Part shown: positions 36,802-44,891 of the stretch, piece after piece
Numbering within the stretch: position 1 is the first letter of the stretch
How the letters are laid out: the number at the start of each line of letters is the position of its first letter
Assembly: GCF_018342065.1 (NCBI RefSeq)
Contig: NZ_JAFDOE010000010.1
Coordinates: 45,310-109,309, forward strand
Direction: 5' to 3'
DNA: 64,000 bases
Source of the DNA: Citrobacter sp. FP75
GTDB taxonomy: Bacteria > Pseudomonadota > Gammaproteobacteria > Enterobacterales > Enterobacteriaceae
Program-made: the position numbers and the translations under genes
Notes under the pieces: generated by a model
What the model saw: the letters and a program-made list of their open reading frames with translations, nothing else
Told to the model about the DNA's origin: nothing
The model's database searches: none

Positions 36802-37548
36802 TTACCGCTGCATGAGAGCGAACACACCCCAGCCGATGTACTCCCGGGTGAAGGTGACGTGGCATTCCGGTAATGTCCTCAACAACTCCCTCACTTCCTG
36901 CGCAAAATCATCGTCCGGATTGGTCTCCAGCCATCGACGCATAGTCAACCACTTAGCTGCTTCGTATCTGTCCCAGCCTTCCTGATCAGCCAGTACCATT
37001 TCAATAACGTCGTAGCCGAGCTTACTGAAAGACGACACGAGTTCTGGAAGGATAAGAAAATCGGCGACTGAAGTGGCACCACATGCCTGAGCAATATTCT
37101 CCGTGGCTGGCAATTGACGCCAGTACGGTTCGCCGATCAATATTACCCCGCCCGGCTTGAGACTCTTTGCCAGTAGCTCGACCGTTCCGGCGACGCCGCC
37201 GCCAATCCAGGTTGCGCCAACGCAGGCGGCAATATCGTATTTTTCAGCGGCGATATACCCTGTCGCATCGGCGTGAATAAAACGCACGTGCTCAGTGACG
37301 CCCAATTCACTTGCCCGCAGGGTGGCCTGCTCGCTGAAAAGTAGGCTCATATCAATACCTACGCCACAAATGCCGTGATCGTGCGCCCAGGTACACAGCA
37401 TCTCACCCGAACCGCTGCCGAGATCCAGGATACGGGTTCCCGGTGTCATCCGCAAAACCTGACCTAACGTGGCATATTTCTGCGCAGTGAACGGATTATG
37501 AATGCGGTGTTCGCTTTCACTGATCGTAAAAATACGTGGAATATCCAT
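36802..37548 (-). CDS. yjhP: SAM-dependent methyltransferase YjhP
   Basis: 248 residues, the length of E. coli YjhP, whose sequence I recall as closely similar (MDIPRIFTISESEHRIHNPFT). The class I SAM-binding motif ILDLGSGSGEMLC is at about residues 40-52. The substrate is unknown. The ribosome-binding site AAGGAG overlaps the topAI stop codon, so it is translationally coupled to topAI. In E. coli, yjhQ (antitoxin-like acetyltransferase) lies between topAI and yjhP; it is absent here. Confidence 0.88.
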   Translation of the reverse strand: MDIPRIFTISESEHRIHNPFTAQKYATLGQVLRMTPGTRILDLGSGSGEMLCTWAHDHGICGVGIDMSLLFSEQATLRASELGVTEHVRFIHADATGYIAAEKYDIAACVGATWIGGGVAGTVELLAKSLKPGGVILIGEPYWRQLPATENIAQACGATSVADFLILPELVSSFSKLGYDVIEMVLADQEGWDRYEAAKWLTMRRWLETNPDDDFAQEVRELLRTLPECHVTFTREYIGWGVFALMQR

Positions 37549-37558
37549 CACTCTCTCC

Positions 37559-37816
37559 TTAGCGATTATCTAGCTGGGCGCGAACGTTATTCAACCCGGT
37601 GGTGTTGATGCGGTAGGGCTGGCCCTTAACGGATTTGATCAGTTTTTTGGTTTTGAGCTTTTTGAATACCTCAAGTGTGCAGTCGCTGAGCAGAAGCCCT
37701 TCGCGGCTGTAACATTCAATGGAGGTGACGCGGCCTGAAGAATCGCGGACGTGCGCAATACGACCACCTTTGGCGAGAACGTGTAAAGTACGTTGTTCCT
37801 TACGGGATAAATTCAT
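37559..37816 (-). CDS. topAI: TopAI/YjhX toxin-like topoisomerase I inhibitor
   Basis: 85 residues, the same length as E. coli YjhX (TopAI, UPF0386), with [25 protein letters not shown] at the start and [13 protein letters not shown] in the second half. TopAI binds and inhibits topoisomerase I in E. coli and is countered by YjhQ. It is the first gene of an operon with yjhP. A 13-codon ORF (37800-37841, minus strand) overlaps its start out of frame and may influence translation. Confidence 0.88.
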   Translation of the reverse strand: MNLSRKEQRTLHVLAKGGRIAHVRDSSGRVTSIECYSREGLLLSDCTLEVFKKLKTKKLIKSVKGQPYRINTTGLNNVRAQLDNR

Positions 37817-38346
37817 ACTGGAAAACCTGTTTAATCATCATGTGCAAAATGTGCAAACACACAGCGGTGTCCGCATTCGATTTCGGCGCATTGATAACCA
37901 GTCCGGCCTGAGAAGGTCGGTAAGCTGATTATCGGATGATTACATTCTCCAGCATCAAAGCCTCGGGTTGAGTTGAAAGGTATTTACCTGACGTATCATA
38001 CCAGTCAGGACGTGTAGGAGAATCCCCTTGTAGAAGAAGTGTGATCTGTAACGAGTAATTGCGTTTAGCGTAGGGAATAACTTTAAATTCTTGTTATGTG
38101 AGGCGTGTATTAATAGATTAAACTAATTTTATATTTTTTCACTGCCAGTAGCGGAAGCTATGGCAAGGCCGCATTGTTGGTTCAGCCTGTGTGATGTAAC
38201 TTATTAGTAAAACTTGATTTTTTCGCTGCTTTATTTTGTTTTTTTTTGATAAGTTTTATTTTATTATGATGGATTATTTAAATTAAATTTTCGATTAATT
38301 GGTTTTAAGAATTTTCTTAATGCTGTTAAGAGTGTATACTCATCCT

Positions 38347-38442
38347 GCAAGAAGCTCTTTTGTTATCATTAAAACTATAACTATCTCCTTAACACCCGTA
38401 TTGCCTCTGTCCTGAATCTCTTCTCAGGGGAGAGGTTTTTTT
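38347..38442 (+). ncRNA. Candidate small RNA with own promoter and terminator
   Basis: A -10-like TATACT at 38335-38340 precedes about 95 nt ending in a stem CTCTTC/GGAGAG with a 5-nt loop, then TTTTTTT, an unmistakable intrinsic terminator with no gene before it. The transcript contains CTCCTT (38385-38390), complementary to Shine-Dalgarno sequences, within an unstructured-looking segment, as seed regions of Hfq-dependent RNAs often are. The -35 region is poor. I cannot match it to a known sRNA. Confidence 0.45.
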
Positions 38443-38876
38443 GCGTAAAATTTATTGTATGAGTTATCATAAATATAAATATTAAAATATCTAATGCAAT
38501 GGTGTGTAATATTTAAAAATTAACGCTGCCGATATTTTTATTCAACCGATAATACAGGTAATTCAAATAGTCCCGTGGTGAAGCTATTTTTTTATGAATG
38601 ATTTAATTTCAGTATTGTTTGCATGGGTATTATACAAGGTTTCTTATAATTGTCTTTTTTTCAGTGTGATAGAGTTTTTTGTTGTTGAGGTAAATGTGAC
38701 GTTGTTCACGGATTTTAGTGCGTTAAGTGGCTATTTGTAGAGGGGTGCAAACGGTTGCATTCGGTTGTAATAGTATTCGTTCATTAAAAAAATATAACGA
38801 CGGTATACCTTGTGACGGTATGGGATAGACAAACTTAAATGATTTCTATTCTCTCTTAGGTATACGGAACCCGCTT

Positions 38877-38954
38877 ATGACTTCTGTTAGCTCAACACCA
38901 TGGAAATTAGCAGTAGAAACAGGCAATATCAAAAAAGCACTTGTTAATACCTGA
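38877..38954 (+). CDS. Short ORF upstream of the peptidase/transporter operon (25 aa)
   Basis: A 25-residue frame (begins MTSVSSTPWKLAVE) ends 52 bp before a terminator-like hairpin, and both lie upstream of the pepT-like gene. It may be a regulatory leader peptide or the first codons of a decayed gene. The ribosome-binding site (CGGAA) is weak. Confidence 0.3.
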   Translation: MTSVSSTPWKLAVETGNIKKALVNT

Positions 38955-39005
38955 TGTAATTATTGTTTTTTATCTTCCTTATATAATCGTTGTCATCATA
39001 ATCAT

Positions 39006-39037
39006 AAAATCAGCGTTCAGGGATGTGCGCTGGTTTT
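39006..39037 (+). terminator. Terminator-like hairpin before the pepT-like gene
   Basis: AAAATCAGCG and CGCTGGTTTT pair over 10 bp with one G-U and a 12-nt loop, with the stem closing in TTTT. It lies 90 bp before the next gene, so it either ends the short-ORF transcript or attenuates the operon. Confidence 0.6.
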
Positions 39038-39126
39038 ATCTGGTTTTTATGATTAATCCTACTCGCGCTGCATGCAAGCTTCCTCCCGCAGTACCTCGTA
39101 AATAAAATATTAAAGGATCTCCTACA

Positions 39127-40383
39127 ATGGATATTGTTGAACGCTTTCTTAACTACACCAAAATCAATACCACGACTTCAAGAGAGAACGGTGCTAATGG
39201 CATCATGCCATCCTCTCCTGGCCAGATGGTGCTGGCAAAACTGCTGGCAACAGAACTTGAAGCATTAGGTATGGAAAACATTGAGGTCCGGGATACCGCC
39301 ATTGTGACGGCAACACTGCCAGGAAATACAGAGGATAATATTCCCGTCGTTTCTTTCTTCGGTCATCTGGATACCAGTGCGGAACAGACTGCGGACACCA
39401 ATGCGCAACGCCTGCATTATCGCGGTGGGGATTTGTGTCTGAACAAAGAACTGAATATTTATCTGCGCGAAAGTGAATTTCCGGAACTGAAAAACTATAT
39501 CGGCGATGACCTTCTGGTGACTGATGGAACCAGCCTGTTAGGGGCTGATGATAAAGCGGCCATCGCCGCAATTATGAATGCTTTACAGTATCTGGTCGCG
39601 CATCCGGAGATTAAGCACGGGCCTGTGAAGGTCGGTTTTGTTCCAGATGAGGAACAGGGATTACGCGGCGCGAAAGCCTTTGATGTTGCCAGCTTTGGCG
39701 CTGACTTTGGCTATACCCTGGATTGCTGCGGCATCGGTGAGTTTGTCTATGAGAACTGGAATGCAGGTGATGCAGAAATCATTTTTACCGGCCAGTCTGC
39801 ACATCCTATGTCAGCCAAAGGCAAGCTTAAGAACTCTTTGCTGATGGCCCATAAGTTCATTGCTATGCTACCAGGCGGAGAAGCTCCTGAATATACAGAA
39901 GGCCGCGAAGGGTATTACTGGGTAAAACAGTTGCAGGGTAACAGTGCCCGCACAGTGCTTAAGCTGGATATTCGCGATTTCAGTGAAGAAGGCTATAAGG
40001 CACGTATGGCATTTATTCGCCAGCTGGCTGTCAGCACCTGCGCGCTGTGGGGTGAAAATAGCGTGGTCTGCCACTTAGCCGATCGTTATGCAAATGTGTT
40101 CAACAGTCTGCAGGGCAACGCGCATTATCCTGTTGATATTGCGATGCGCGCCTATCAGAAATGTGGCATTACTCCGCAGCCTGTCGCCATGCGTGGTGGA
40201 TATGATGGCGCGGTGCTGTCGCAAAAAGGATTGCCTTGTCCGAATATTTTTACCGGTGCCCATAATTTTCATTCAATTTATGAATACCTGCCGGTACGTT
40301 CACTGCGTGCAGCCAGTAATGTCGTGGTGGCGGTGATTGAGGAGACGTTCGCTGAGTTTGCCACAGGGAGAGCTCAGTCATGA
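39127..40383 (+). CDS. Peptidase T-like M20B peptidase
   Basis: 418 residues, like PepT. Metal-binding and catalytic segments are present: FFGHLDTSAEQTAD (about 77-90), GADDKAAIA (about 139-147), VPDEEQGLRGAKAF (about 177-190) and FTGAHNFHSIYEYLP near the C-terminus. PepT removes the N-terminal residue of tripeptides. It differs clearly from chromosomal PepT, so this is probably a paralogue. It overlaps the DcuC-like gene (ATGA), which suggests that the transporter brings in the substrate or exports the product. Confidence 0.88.
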   Translation: MDIVERFLNYTKINTTTSRENGANGIMPSSPGQMVLAKLLATELEALGMENIEVRDTAIVTATLPGNTEDNIPVVSFFGHLDTSAEQTADTNAQRLHYRGGDLCLNKELNIYLRESEFPELKNYIGDDLLVTDGTSLLGADDKAAIAAIMNALQYLVAHPEIKHGPVKVGFVPDEEQGLRGAKAFDVASFGADFGYTLDCCGIGEFVYENWNAGDAEIIFTGQSAHPMSAKGKLKNSLLMAHKFIAMLPGGEAPEYTEGREGYYWVKQLQGNSARTVLKLDIRDFSEEGYKARMAFIRQLAVSTCALWGENSVVCHLADRYANVFNSLQGNAHYPVDIAMRAYQKCGITPQPVAMRGGYDGAVLSQKGLPCPNIFTGAHNFHSIYEYLPVRSLRAASNVVVAVIEETFAEFATGRAQS

Positions 40384-41741
40384 TCCAGGTCTTTATTGCC
40401 CTCCTGGTTATTGTGGTGGTCGCCCGACTGATCCTCAAAGGTTATCGTGCTGAGCCCGTGTTATTCATTGCGGGTTTGGTGTTGATGATTTGTACTGGCT
40501 TAACCGGATGGGGTTCCGTATTGCCAAAGGGGGTTGCTGGTACGGGAATTTCATTTCTCGATCCATTTGAAGTTATGCGCGATCTCTTCAGTACGCGTGC
40601 CGCCGATCTCGGTTTGATGATTATGGCGCTAATGGGATTTGCACATTATATGGATTACATCGGGGCAAATGAGGCCGTGGTGCGTGTCGTGACGAAACCA
40701 TTACGCACACTGCGGTCGCCATATATTTTGCTTTTTTTCTCCTACCTGCTCGCCAGCCTCCTGCAACTGGCCATCCCTTCAGCTACCGGACTCGCCGTGT
40801 TACTGATGGGAACAATGTTCCCGATTATGCTGGGGTTAGGTCTCTCTGCGGCCTCTGCTGCTGGCGTTATTGCCACCTCGCTCGGGGTCGCGTACACCCC
40901 GACGGCAATTGATGCTATTCGTGGCTCTAAAGCGGTCAATATGGATGTGGTGGAATATGTTGTTTACCATCAGGGACCTGCGGCTCTGGCAACCGTACTG
41001 GTGGTGGGAGTTTGCCATTTTTTCTGGCAGCGGCATTGTGATCGCAAGGCAGGGACGCTACCACGGGAAATAGGCCTAACGGAGGTGACTGACTCAGGAA
41101 AAGCACCGGCTTTTTATGCGTTACTCCCCATGCTTCCAATACTGATGGCGGTGGGATCATCCGCAATGTTCGTCAGTGGTATTAACCTGAATATCATCAC
41201 CATTGTCCTCATTTCAATGGCCATATGCATGCTGATTGAGTGGTTACGGGCGCGTGATTTAAAGTCAGTATGCGAAGGATTCAGCCATTTCCTTAAAGGA
41301 ATGGGCTCCGCGTTTACCGGTGTGGTTGGGTTGCTGGTTGCTGCCGGGGTTTTCGCGCATGGTATTAAAGTTATTGGCGCAATCGATCAATTAATTCTGA
41401 TGGCAGAACACGTGGGATTACCACCATTTGCCATGGCGGTGGTATTTGCGCTGGTGACGCTTGCCGCAGCTATCATCATGGGATCGGGCAATGCGCCGTT
41501 CCTGGCATTTGTTGAGCTTATCCCGCAAATTGCCGCCAGTATGGGCGCTAACGCCGTGGCGATGATCCTGCCAATGCAGCAGGCATCTCATATGGGGCGG
41601 GCGATTTCACCTGTCTCCGGCGTGGTGATTGCCGTTTCAAGTGGCGCGAAGATTACGCCATTCGATGTGGTAAAACGTACCGTCGTACCGTTAATTGTGG
41701 GCTTTATTACCCATACCCTTATCATCGGTATTTTCTATTAA
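40380..41741 (+). CDS. DcuC-family transporter
   Basis: 453 residues, very hydrophobic with about 11-12 membrane segments. SATGLAVLLMGTMFPIMLGLG, GVIATSLGVAYTPTAIDAIRGSK, MGSGNAPFLAFVELIP and AISPVSGVVIAVSSG are DcuC-family features. DcuC exchanges or exports C4-dicarboxylates such as succinate in anaerobic cells. Coupling to a peptidase by a 4-bp overlap hints at a different substrate, perhaps an amino acid or peptide-derived acid (inferred). A strong hairpin follows. Confidence 0.85.
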   Translation: MIQVFIALLVIVVVARLILKGYRAEPVLFIAGLVLMICTGLTGWGSVLPKGVAGTGISFLDPFEVMRDLFSTRAADLGLMIMALMGFAHYMDYIGANEAVVRVVTKPLRTLRSPYILLFFSYLLASLLQLAIPSATGLAVLLMGTMFPIMLGLGLSAASAAGVIATSLGVAYTPTAIDAIRGSKAVNMDVVEYVVYHQGPAALATVLVVGVCHFFWQRHCDRKAGTLPREIGLTEVTDSGKAPAFYALLPMLPILMAVGSSAMFVSGINLNIITIVLISMAICMLIEWLRARDLKSVCEGFSHFLKGMGSAFTGVVGLLVAAGVFAHGIKVIGAIDQLILMAEHVGLPPFAMAVVFALVTLAAAIIMGSGNAPFLAFVELIPQIAASMGANAVAMILPMQQASHMGRAISPVSGVVIAVSSGAKITPFDVVKRTVVPLIVGFITHTLIIGIFY

Positions 41742-41755
41742 CAACAACTGCCACT

Positions 41756-41797
41756 AGCAAACCTCCGGTCGCAGAATCAGGAGGTTTGCTGGTTTTG
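41756..41797 (+). terminator. Terminator after the DcuC-like gene
   Basis: AGCAAACCTCC and GGAGGTTTGCT form a perfect 11-bp stem with a 13-nt loop, followed by GGTTTTGG. It begins 15 bp after the stop. Confidence 0.82.
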
Positions 41798-41868
41798 GTT
41801 GTCGTCATTTTCTACATGGCGTTATACAAAATCAAAATATTATTACGATATATCTGGGTGGAGTCTAA

Positions 41869-42498
41869 GTGGTAAGGAATTTAGCAGCAGTGAGTCAGTT
41901 GAGACATAATTATCAGGATGAACTTGAAACGTTTACCTGGAGTGCATTAGTCGCCGTTGGTATCGCCATACATGATAATAAGATTTACTCTAAAATGTCA
42001 GAGCACCTTTTTATTATGAACTGGTTGGCAACAGCAAAAAAGAGGAAGGTATTTTCGAAGGTCGTCGCGAATGAACTTCAGTGGTTAATTGATGAAGGTA
42101 AGAAGAAAAGCATCAATGCTCAACTCAAATTTAAAATAGAGTATTTGTACGCTACATCAAGTGGTGATGTGACAATGCAGAATTACTATTTTAAATTTAC
42201 CCATGTTATTGAATCTCTGAGGAATAATGGTTGGGAAAACTTCCTGCTTACACCTGGAAAGTGGCGCGATCTGAGTGAGAGTATTAAAGTCAGGAAAGGT
42301 AATTTTATCTTTATGGATGATGCCCGGTTGCAGGAGTGCTTTGGTATTCAGGGGCAGATTTTAAAACCTTTCTGCCTGCGGGTATATGGCGATGTTGAAT
42401 TTGCAAAGTCGCTTTTTATCAAGAATAACCTCCCGGTTGAGTTTGTGATGCATGCTTCAAATGAGTTTTATTATTTCTATTTTCTTTTAGATGAATAA
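41869..42498 (+). CDS. DUF2913-like protein of unknown function
   Basis: 209 residues from a GTG with GGAG 5 nt upstream. The N-terminal part (WSALVAVGIAIHDNKIYSKMSEHLFIMNWLATAKKRKVFSKVVANELQWLI) resembles, from memory, the DUF2913 family of enterobacteria and vibrios. It has no signal peptide or membrane segment. Function unknown. It is followed after 28 bp by the shortened chemoreceptor. Confidence 0.7.
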   Translation: MVRNLAAVSQLRHNYQDELETFTWSALVAVGIAIHDNKIYSKMSEHLFIMNWLATAKKRKVFSKVVANELQWLIDEGKKKSINAQLKFKIEYLYATSSGDVTMQNYYFKFTHVIESLRNNGWENFLLTPGKWRDLSESIKVRKGNFIFMDDARLQECFGIQGQILKPFCLRVYGDVEFAKSLFIKNNLPVEFVMHASNEFYYFYFLLDE

Positions 42499-42526
42499 TA
42501 AGAACCGTTTTCTCATTGCATAAGAA

Positions 42527-43570
42527 ATGTTGATTGGTGAGAAGATCGTAACACAAACGCATTCTCAGTTTAATTCATCAATAATTAAAATGTCAGTGAT
42601 ATTGGCGTTTACGATCCTTATTTTTATTATTTGTAATCTCTGGCTGAGTCGGACAATTATTCAACCGTTGAGAACCGTGTCTGAGCATTTCTCACGGATT
42701 GGTAAAGGCGATCTAAGCCATTCCATCAACGTGCAGAGTAACAATGAAATAGGCCTTCTGTGTCTGAATTTACAAAATATGCAGAACGGGCTTCGGGATA
42801 CAGTTAAAACTATTCGTGACGGTGTCGAGTCTATTAATGTCGGTATGCAGGAAATTGCTTCAGGTAATAGTGATTTATCTACCAGAACCGAGCAGCAGGC
42901 TGCGGCAGTCGTGGAGACAGCCGCCAGTATGGAACAGATATCAGCGACCACAAAAAATAATACCGATAAGTCACATCAGGCATCCGTAATGACCAGTGAA
43001 AGCACTGAAATGGCATTGCGCGGTGAGCGCTTAATGAGCGAAATGGTTGAGAAAATTCACCTGATCCGCCGTAATGCACAAAGCGTGAATGAAATATCGA
43101 ATGTCATTGATAGCATTGCTTTTCAGACCAATATCCTCGCACTCAATGCTGCGGTAGAAGCTGCACGTGCCGGTGAATCAGGGCGCGGGTTTGCCGTTGT
43201 CGCGAGTGAAGTCAGGACTCTTGCACAACGCAGCGCGGCATCGGCGAAGGAAATCAGTGAACTGGTTGCCAAAGCTGGAATCAGCGTCAAAGAAGGGGTG
43301 GAAATAGCCGAAAGCAGTGGTGTCATGATGGCTGACATTGCCGGGGCAATACGCAACATCAATATATTAATGGAAGATATATCCGGAGCATCAGGGGAAC
43401 AAAGTAGCGGCATAGAGCAGATCCGCGTTGCAGTGACTCAAATGGAGCAAGTGACCCAGCAAAACGCCTCGTTAGTGGAAGAAATTGCCGCGACGACCGG
43501 CAGTGTGGAAGAACAATCGGCAATGTTGTCCCAGGCTGTGGCTGTGTTTCAGGTGGAAGAAAAATCGTAG
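42527..43570 (+). CDS. N-terminally truncated methyl-accepting chemotaxis protein
   Basis: 347 residues corresponding to the second half of a chemoreceptor: the end of the ligand domain, one membrane segment (about 22-41), a HAMP domain ([24 protein letters not shown]) and the full signalling domain with hairpin tip [45 protein letters not shown]. The first membrane helix and most of the periplasmic sensor are missing, and a stop codon lies two codons before the ATG. The C-terminal CheR/CheB-tethering pentapeptide is also absent. It is either a decayed receptor or a sensorless one. Confidence 0.8.
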   Translation: MLIGEKIVTQTHSQFNSSIIKMSVILAFTILIFIICNLWLSRTIIQPLRTVSEHFSRIGKGDLSHSINVQSNNEIGLLCLNLQNMQNGLRDTVKTIRDGVESINVGMQEIASGNSDLSTRTEQQAAAVVETAASMEQISATTKNNTDKSHQASVMTSESTEMALRGERLMSEMVEKIHLIRRNAQSVNEISNVIDSIAFQTNILALNAAVEAARAGESGRGFAVVASEVRTLAQRSAASAKEISELVAKAGISVKEGVEIAESSGVMMADIAGAIRNINILMEDISGASGEQSSGIEQIRVAVTQMEQVTQQNASLVEEIAATTGSVEEQSAMLSQAVAVFQVEEKS

Positions 43571-43602
43571 CATAGTATTCAGGACGTTAACCAGGCGCTG
43601 CT

Positions 43603-43658
43603 CATCTCATCAGTTGGTTATTCAGCCTGATGAGATGGCTGGCAACTGAGAGCCTTTT
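43603..43658 (+). terminator. Hairpin and T-run after the chemoreceptor
   Basis: CATCTCATCAG and CTGATGAGATG pair over 11 bp with a 13-nt loop; a TTTTTT run follows 16 nt later at 43653-43658. The gap between stem and T-run weakens the terminator call. Confidence 0.55.
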
Positions 43659-43671
43659 TTATCACTTAATT

Positions 43672-43690
43672 GATAATAGTTCTCATTATT
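43672..43690 (+). promoter_or_regulatory. Fur box before the AraC-type regulator
   Basis: GATAATAGTTCTCATTATT keeps GATAAT and TCATTAT of the 19-bp Fur consensus (14 of 19 positions). Iron repression of the regulator is likely. Confidence 0.65.
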
Positions 43691-43768
43691 ATTGTTGTGT
43701 TCTGCCGGGAATGGTAATGTTGCTATCAGTCATAAACCATTAATTCCATTTTCTGTGCAGAAGAGAGC

Positions 43769-44752
43769 ATGAACAACACCACCGGCCAAAATACATCCGC
43801 ACGCCTGACACGTACCTTCTCCGTCAGTGAATTTATGGATTTTGGTGAGCGCTACGGGATTGATTACCGCTTTCCGCAGCTGTCGCAAAAGTCGGGTTTA
43901 CCTCACTCCAGCCCCGTACTGCAGGGAAATGTCGAAGAGATGACGTTACCCTGCGGGATGTGCGTCACTCACTCCGATGTGCAGGTGCTGCAACCCTACG
44001 AAACCACCTCCCGCCACAGCAGTCCCCTGTATATGCTGGTGGTGCTGGAAGGTTGCGTAATATTGACGCTCAACGGGCAGGAACACGTGGTGCGTTCTGG
44101 TATGGCGTTTAGCTCGCGCCTCAGCGAACACCAGACCATGAATGCTCGTCACTCTGCGGACTGCAAACTGCGAACGTTATCGCTGGGGCTGTATCCTGAC
44201 GGCGCGTGGCGTACGGGGTTACTTGAGTCGTTAATGGTTGAGTGGGAAAAATGTCAGACGCCGACGCTTATCTGGCAGGTGCCGGGCTTTTTGCTTAGCG
44301 GGTTACAGTATGCCCAGCAAAGCACGCTCAGTTACGTTTCCCGTCAACTGATGCTGGAAGGGCTAATTCTGCAGTTGTTCGGCCACGGTCTCAGCGTCTG
44401 CCAGGTGGAGAGCGGCAAGCGCCAGGCCGTAAGCGGCGAACAGCAGCGCCTCGAGATCGTGCGCCGCCTGCTGGAACAGACACCAGAAAATGACTACACC
44501 CTCAGCGAACTGGCCCAGCGCGCGGCGATGAGCCCGAGCAGCCTGCGCAGTAAGTTTCGTGCGGCGTATGGCTGCTCGGTTTTTGACTACCTGCGCGACT
44601 GCCGCCTGGAACGCGCTCGCGGCTATTTACTGGAAGGATACAGCGTACAGCAGGCCGCCTGGATGTCGGGCTATCAACACGCCACCAACTTTTCAACCGC
44701 TTTTCGTCGCCGCTACGGTTTTTCACCTGGCGATGTCCTCAAACTTTGCTAA
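43769..44752 (+). CDS. AraC-family (PchR-like) regulator
   Basis: 327 residues. The C-terminal 100 residues carry two helix-turn-helix units: TLSELAQRAAMSPSSLRSKFRAAYGCSVFDYLRDCRLERAR and VQQAAWMSGYQHATNFSTAFRRRYGFSP. The N-terminal part resembles siderophore-sensing PchR-like regulators. It is 121 bp upstream of foxA, so it probably activates foxA when ferrioxamine is bound (inferred). A Fur box lies upstream. Salmonella has a similar gene beside foxA. Confidence 0.88.
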   Translation: MNNTTGQNTSARLTRTFSVSEFMDFGERYGIDYRFPQLSQKSGLPHSSPVLQGNVEEMTLPCGMCVTHSDVQVLQPYETTSRHSSPLYMLVVLEGCVILTLNGQEHVVRSGMAFSSRLSEHQTMNARHSADCKLRTLSLGLYPDGAWRTGLLESLMVEWEKCQTPTLIWQVPGFLLSGLQYAQQSTLSYVSRQLMLEGLILQLFGHGLSVCQVESGKRQAVSGEQQRLEIVRRLLEQTPENDYTLSELAQRAAMSPSSLRSKFRAAYGCSVFDYLRDCRLERARGYLLEGYSVQQAAWMSGYQHATNFSTAFRRRYGFSPGDVLKLC

Positions 44753-44846
44753 TCCATTTTTGCGCTTTGCGCGCGCGCCTGACCCACATTTTGGCGCTGC
44801 GCATACGTAACCTGGCATCCGGCATAGCTATCTCCGGCACAAATAG

Positions 44847-44865
44847 CGCAATAATTCTCATTTAC
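44847..44865 (+). promoter_or_regulatory. Weak Fur-box candidate before foxA
   Basis: The 19-mer around ATAATTCTCATTTAC matches about 11 of 19 positions of the Fur consensus, 27 bp before the foxA start. Iron control of foxA is expected on family grounds. Confidence 0.4.
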
Positions 44866-44891
44866 AATTAGAAATGCCTTGGGAGATGTTC

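Larger units (their letters stand above)
37817..39126. other. AT-rich 1.3-kb intergenic region
   Basis: No long ORF on either strand. The DNA is far richer in A and T than its neighbours, suggesting horizontally acquired or silenced DNA. It contains a candidate small RNA (38347-38442), a 25-codon ORF (38877-38954) and a terminator-like hairpin (39006-39037). The rest shows nothing I can assign. Confidence 0.6.
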
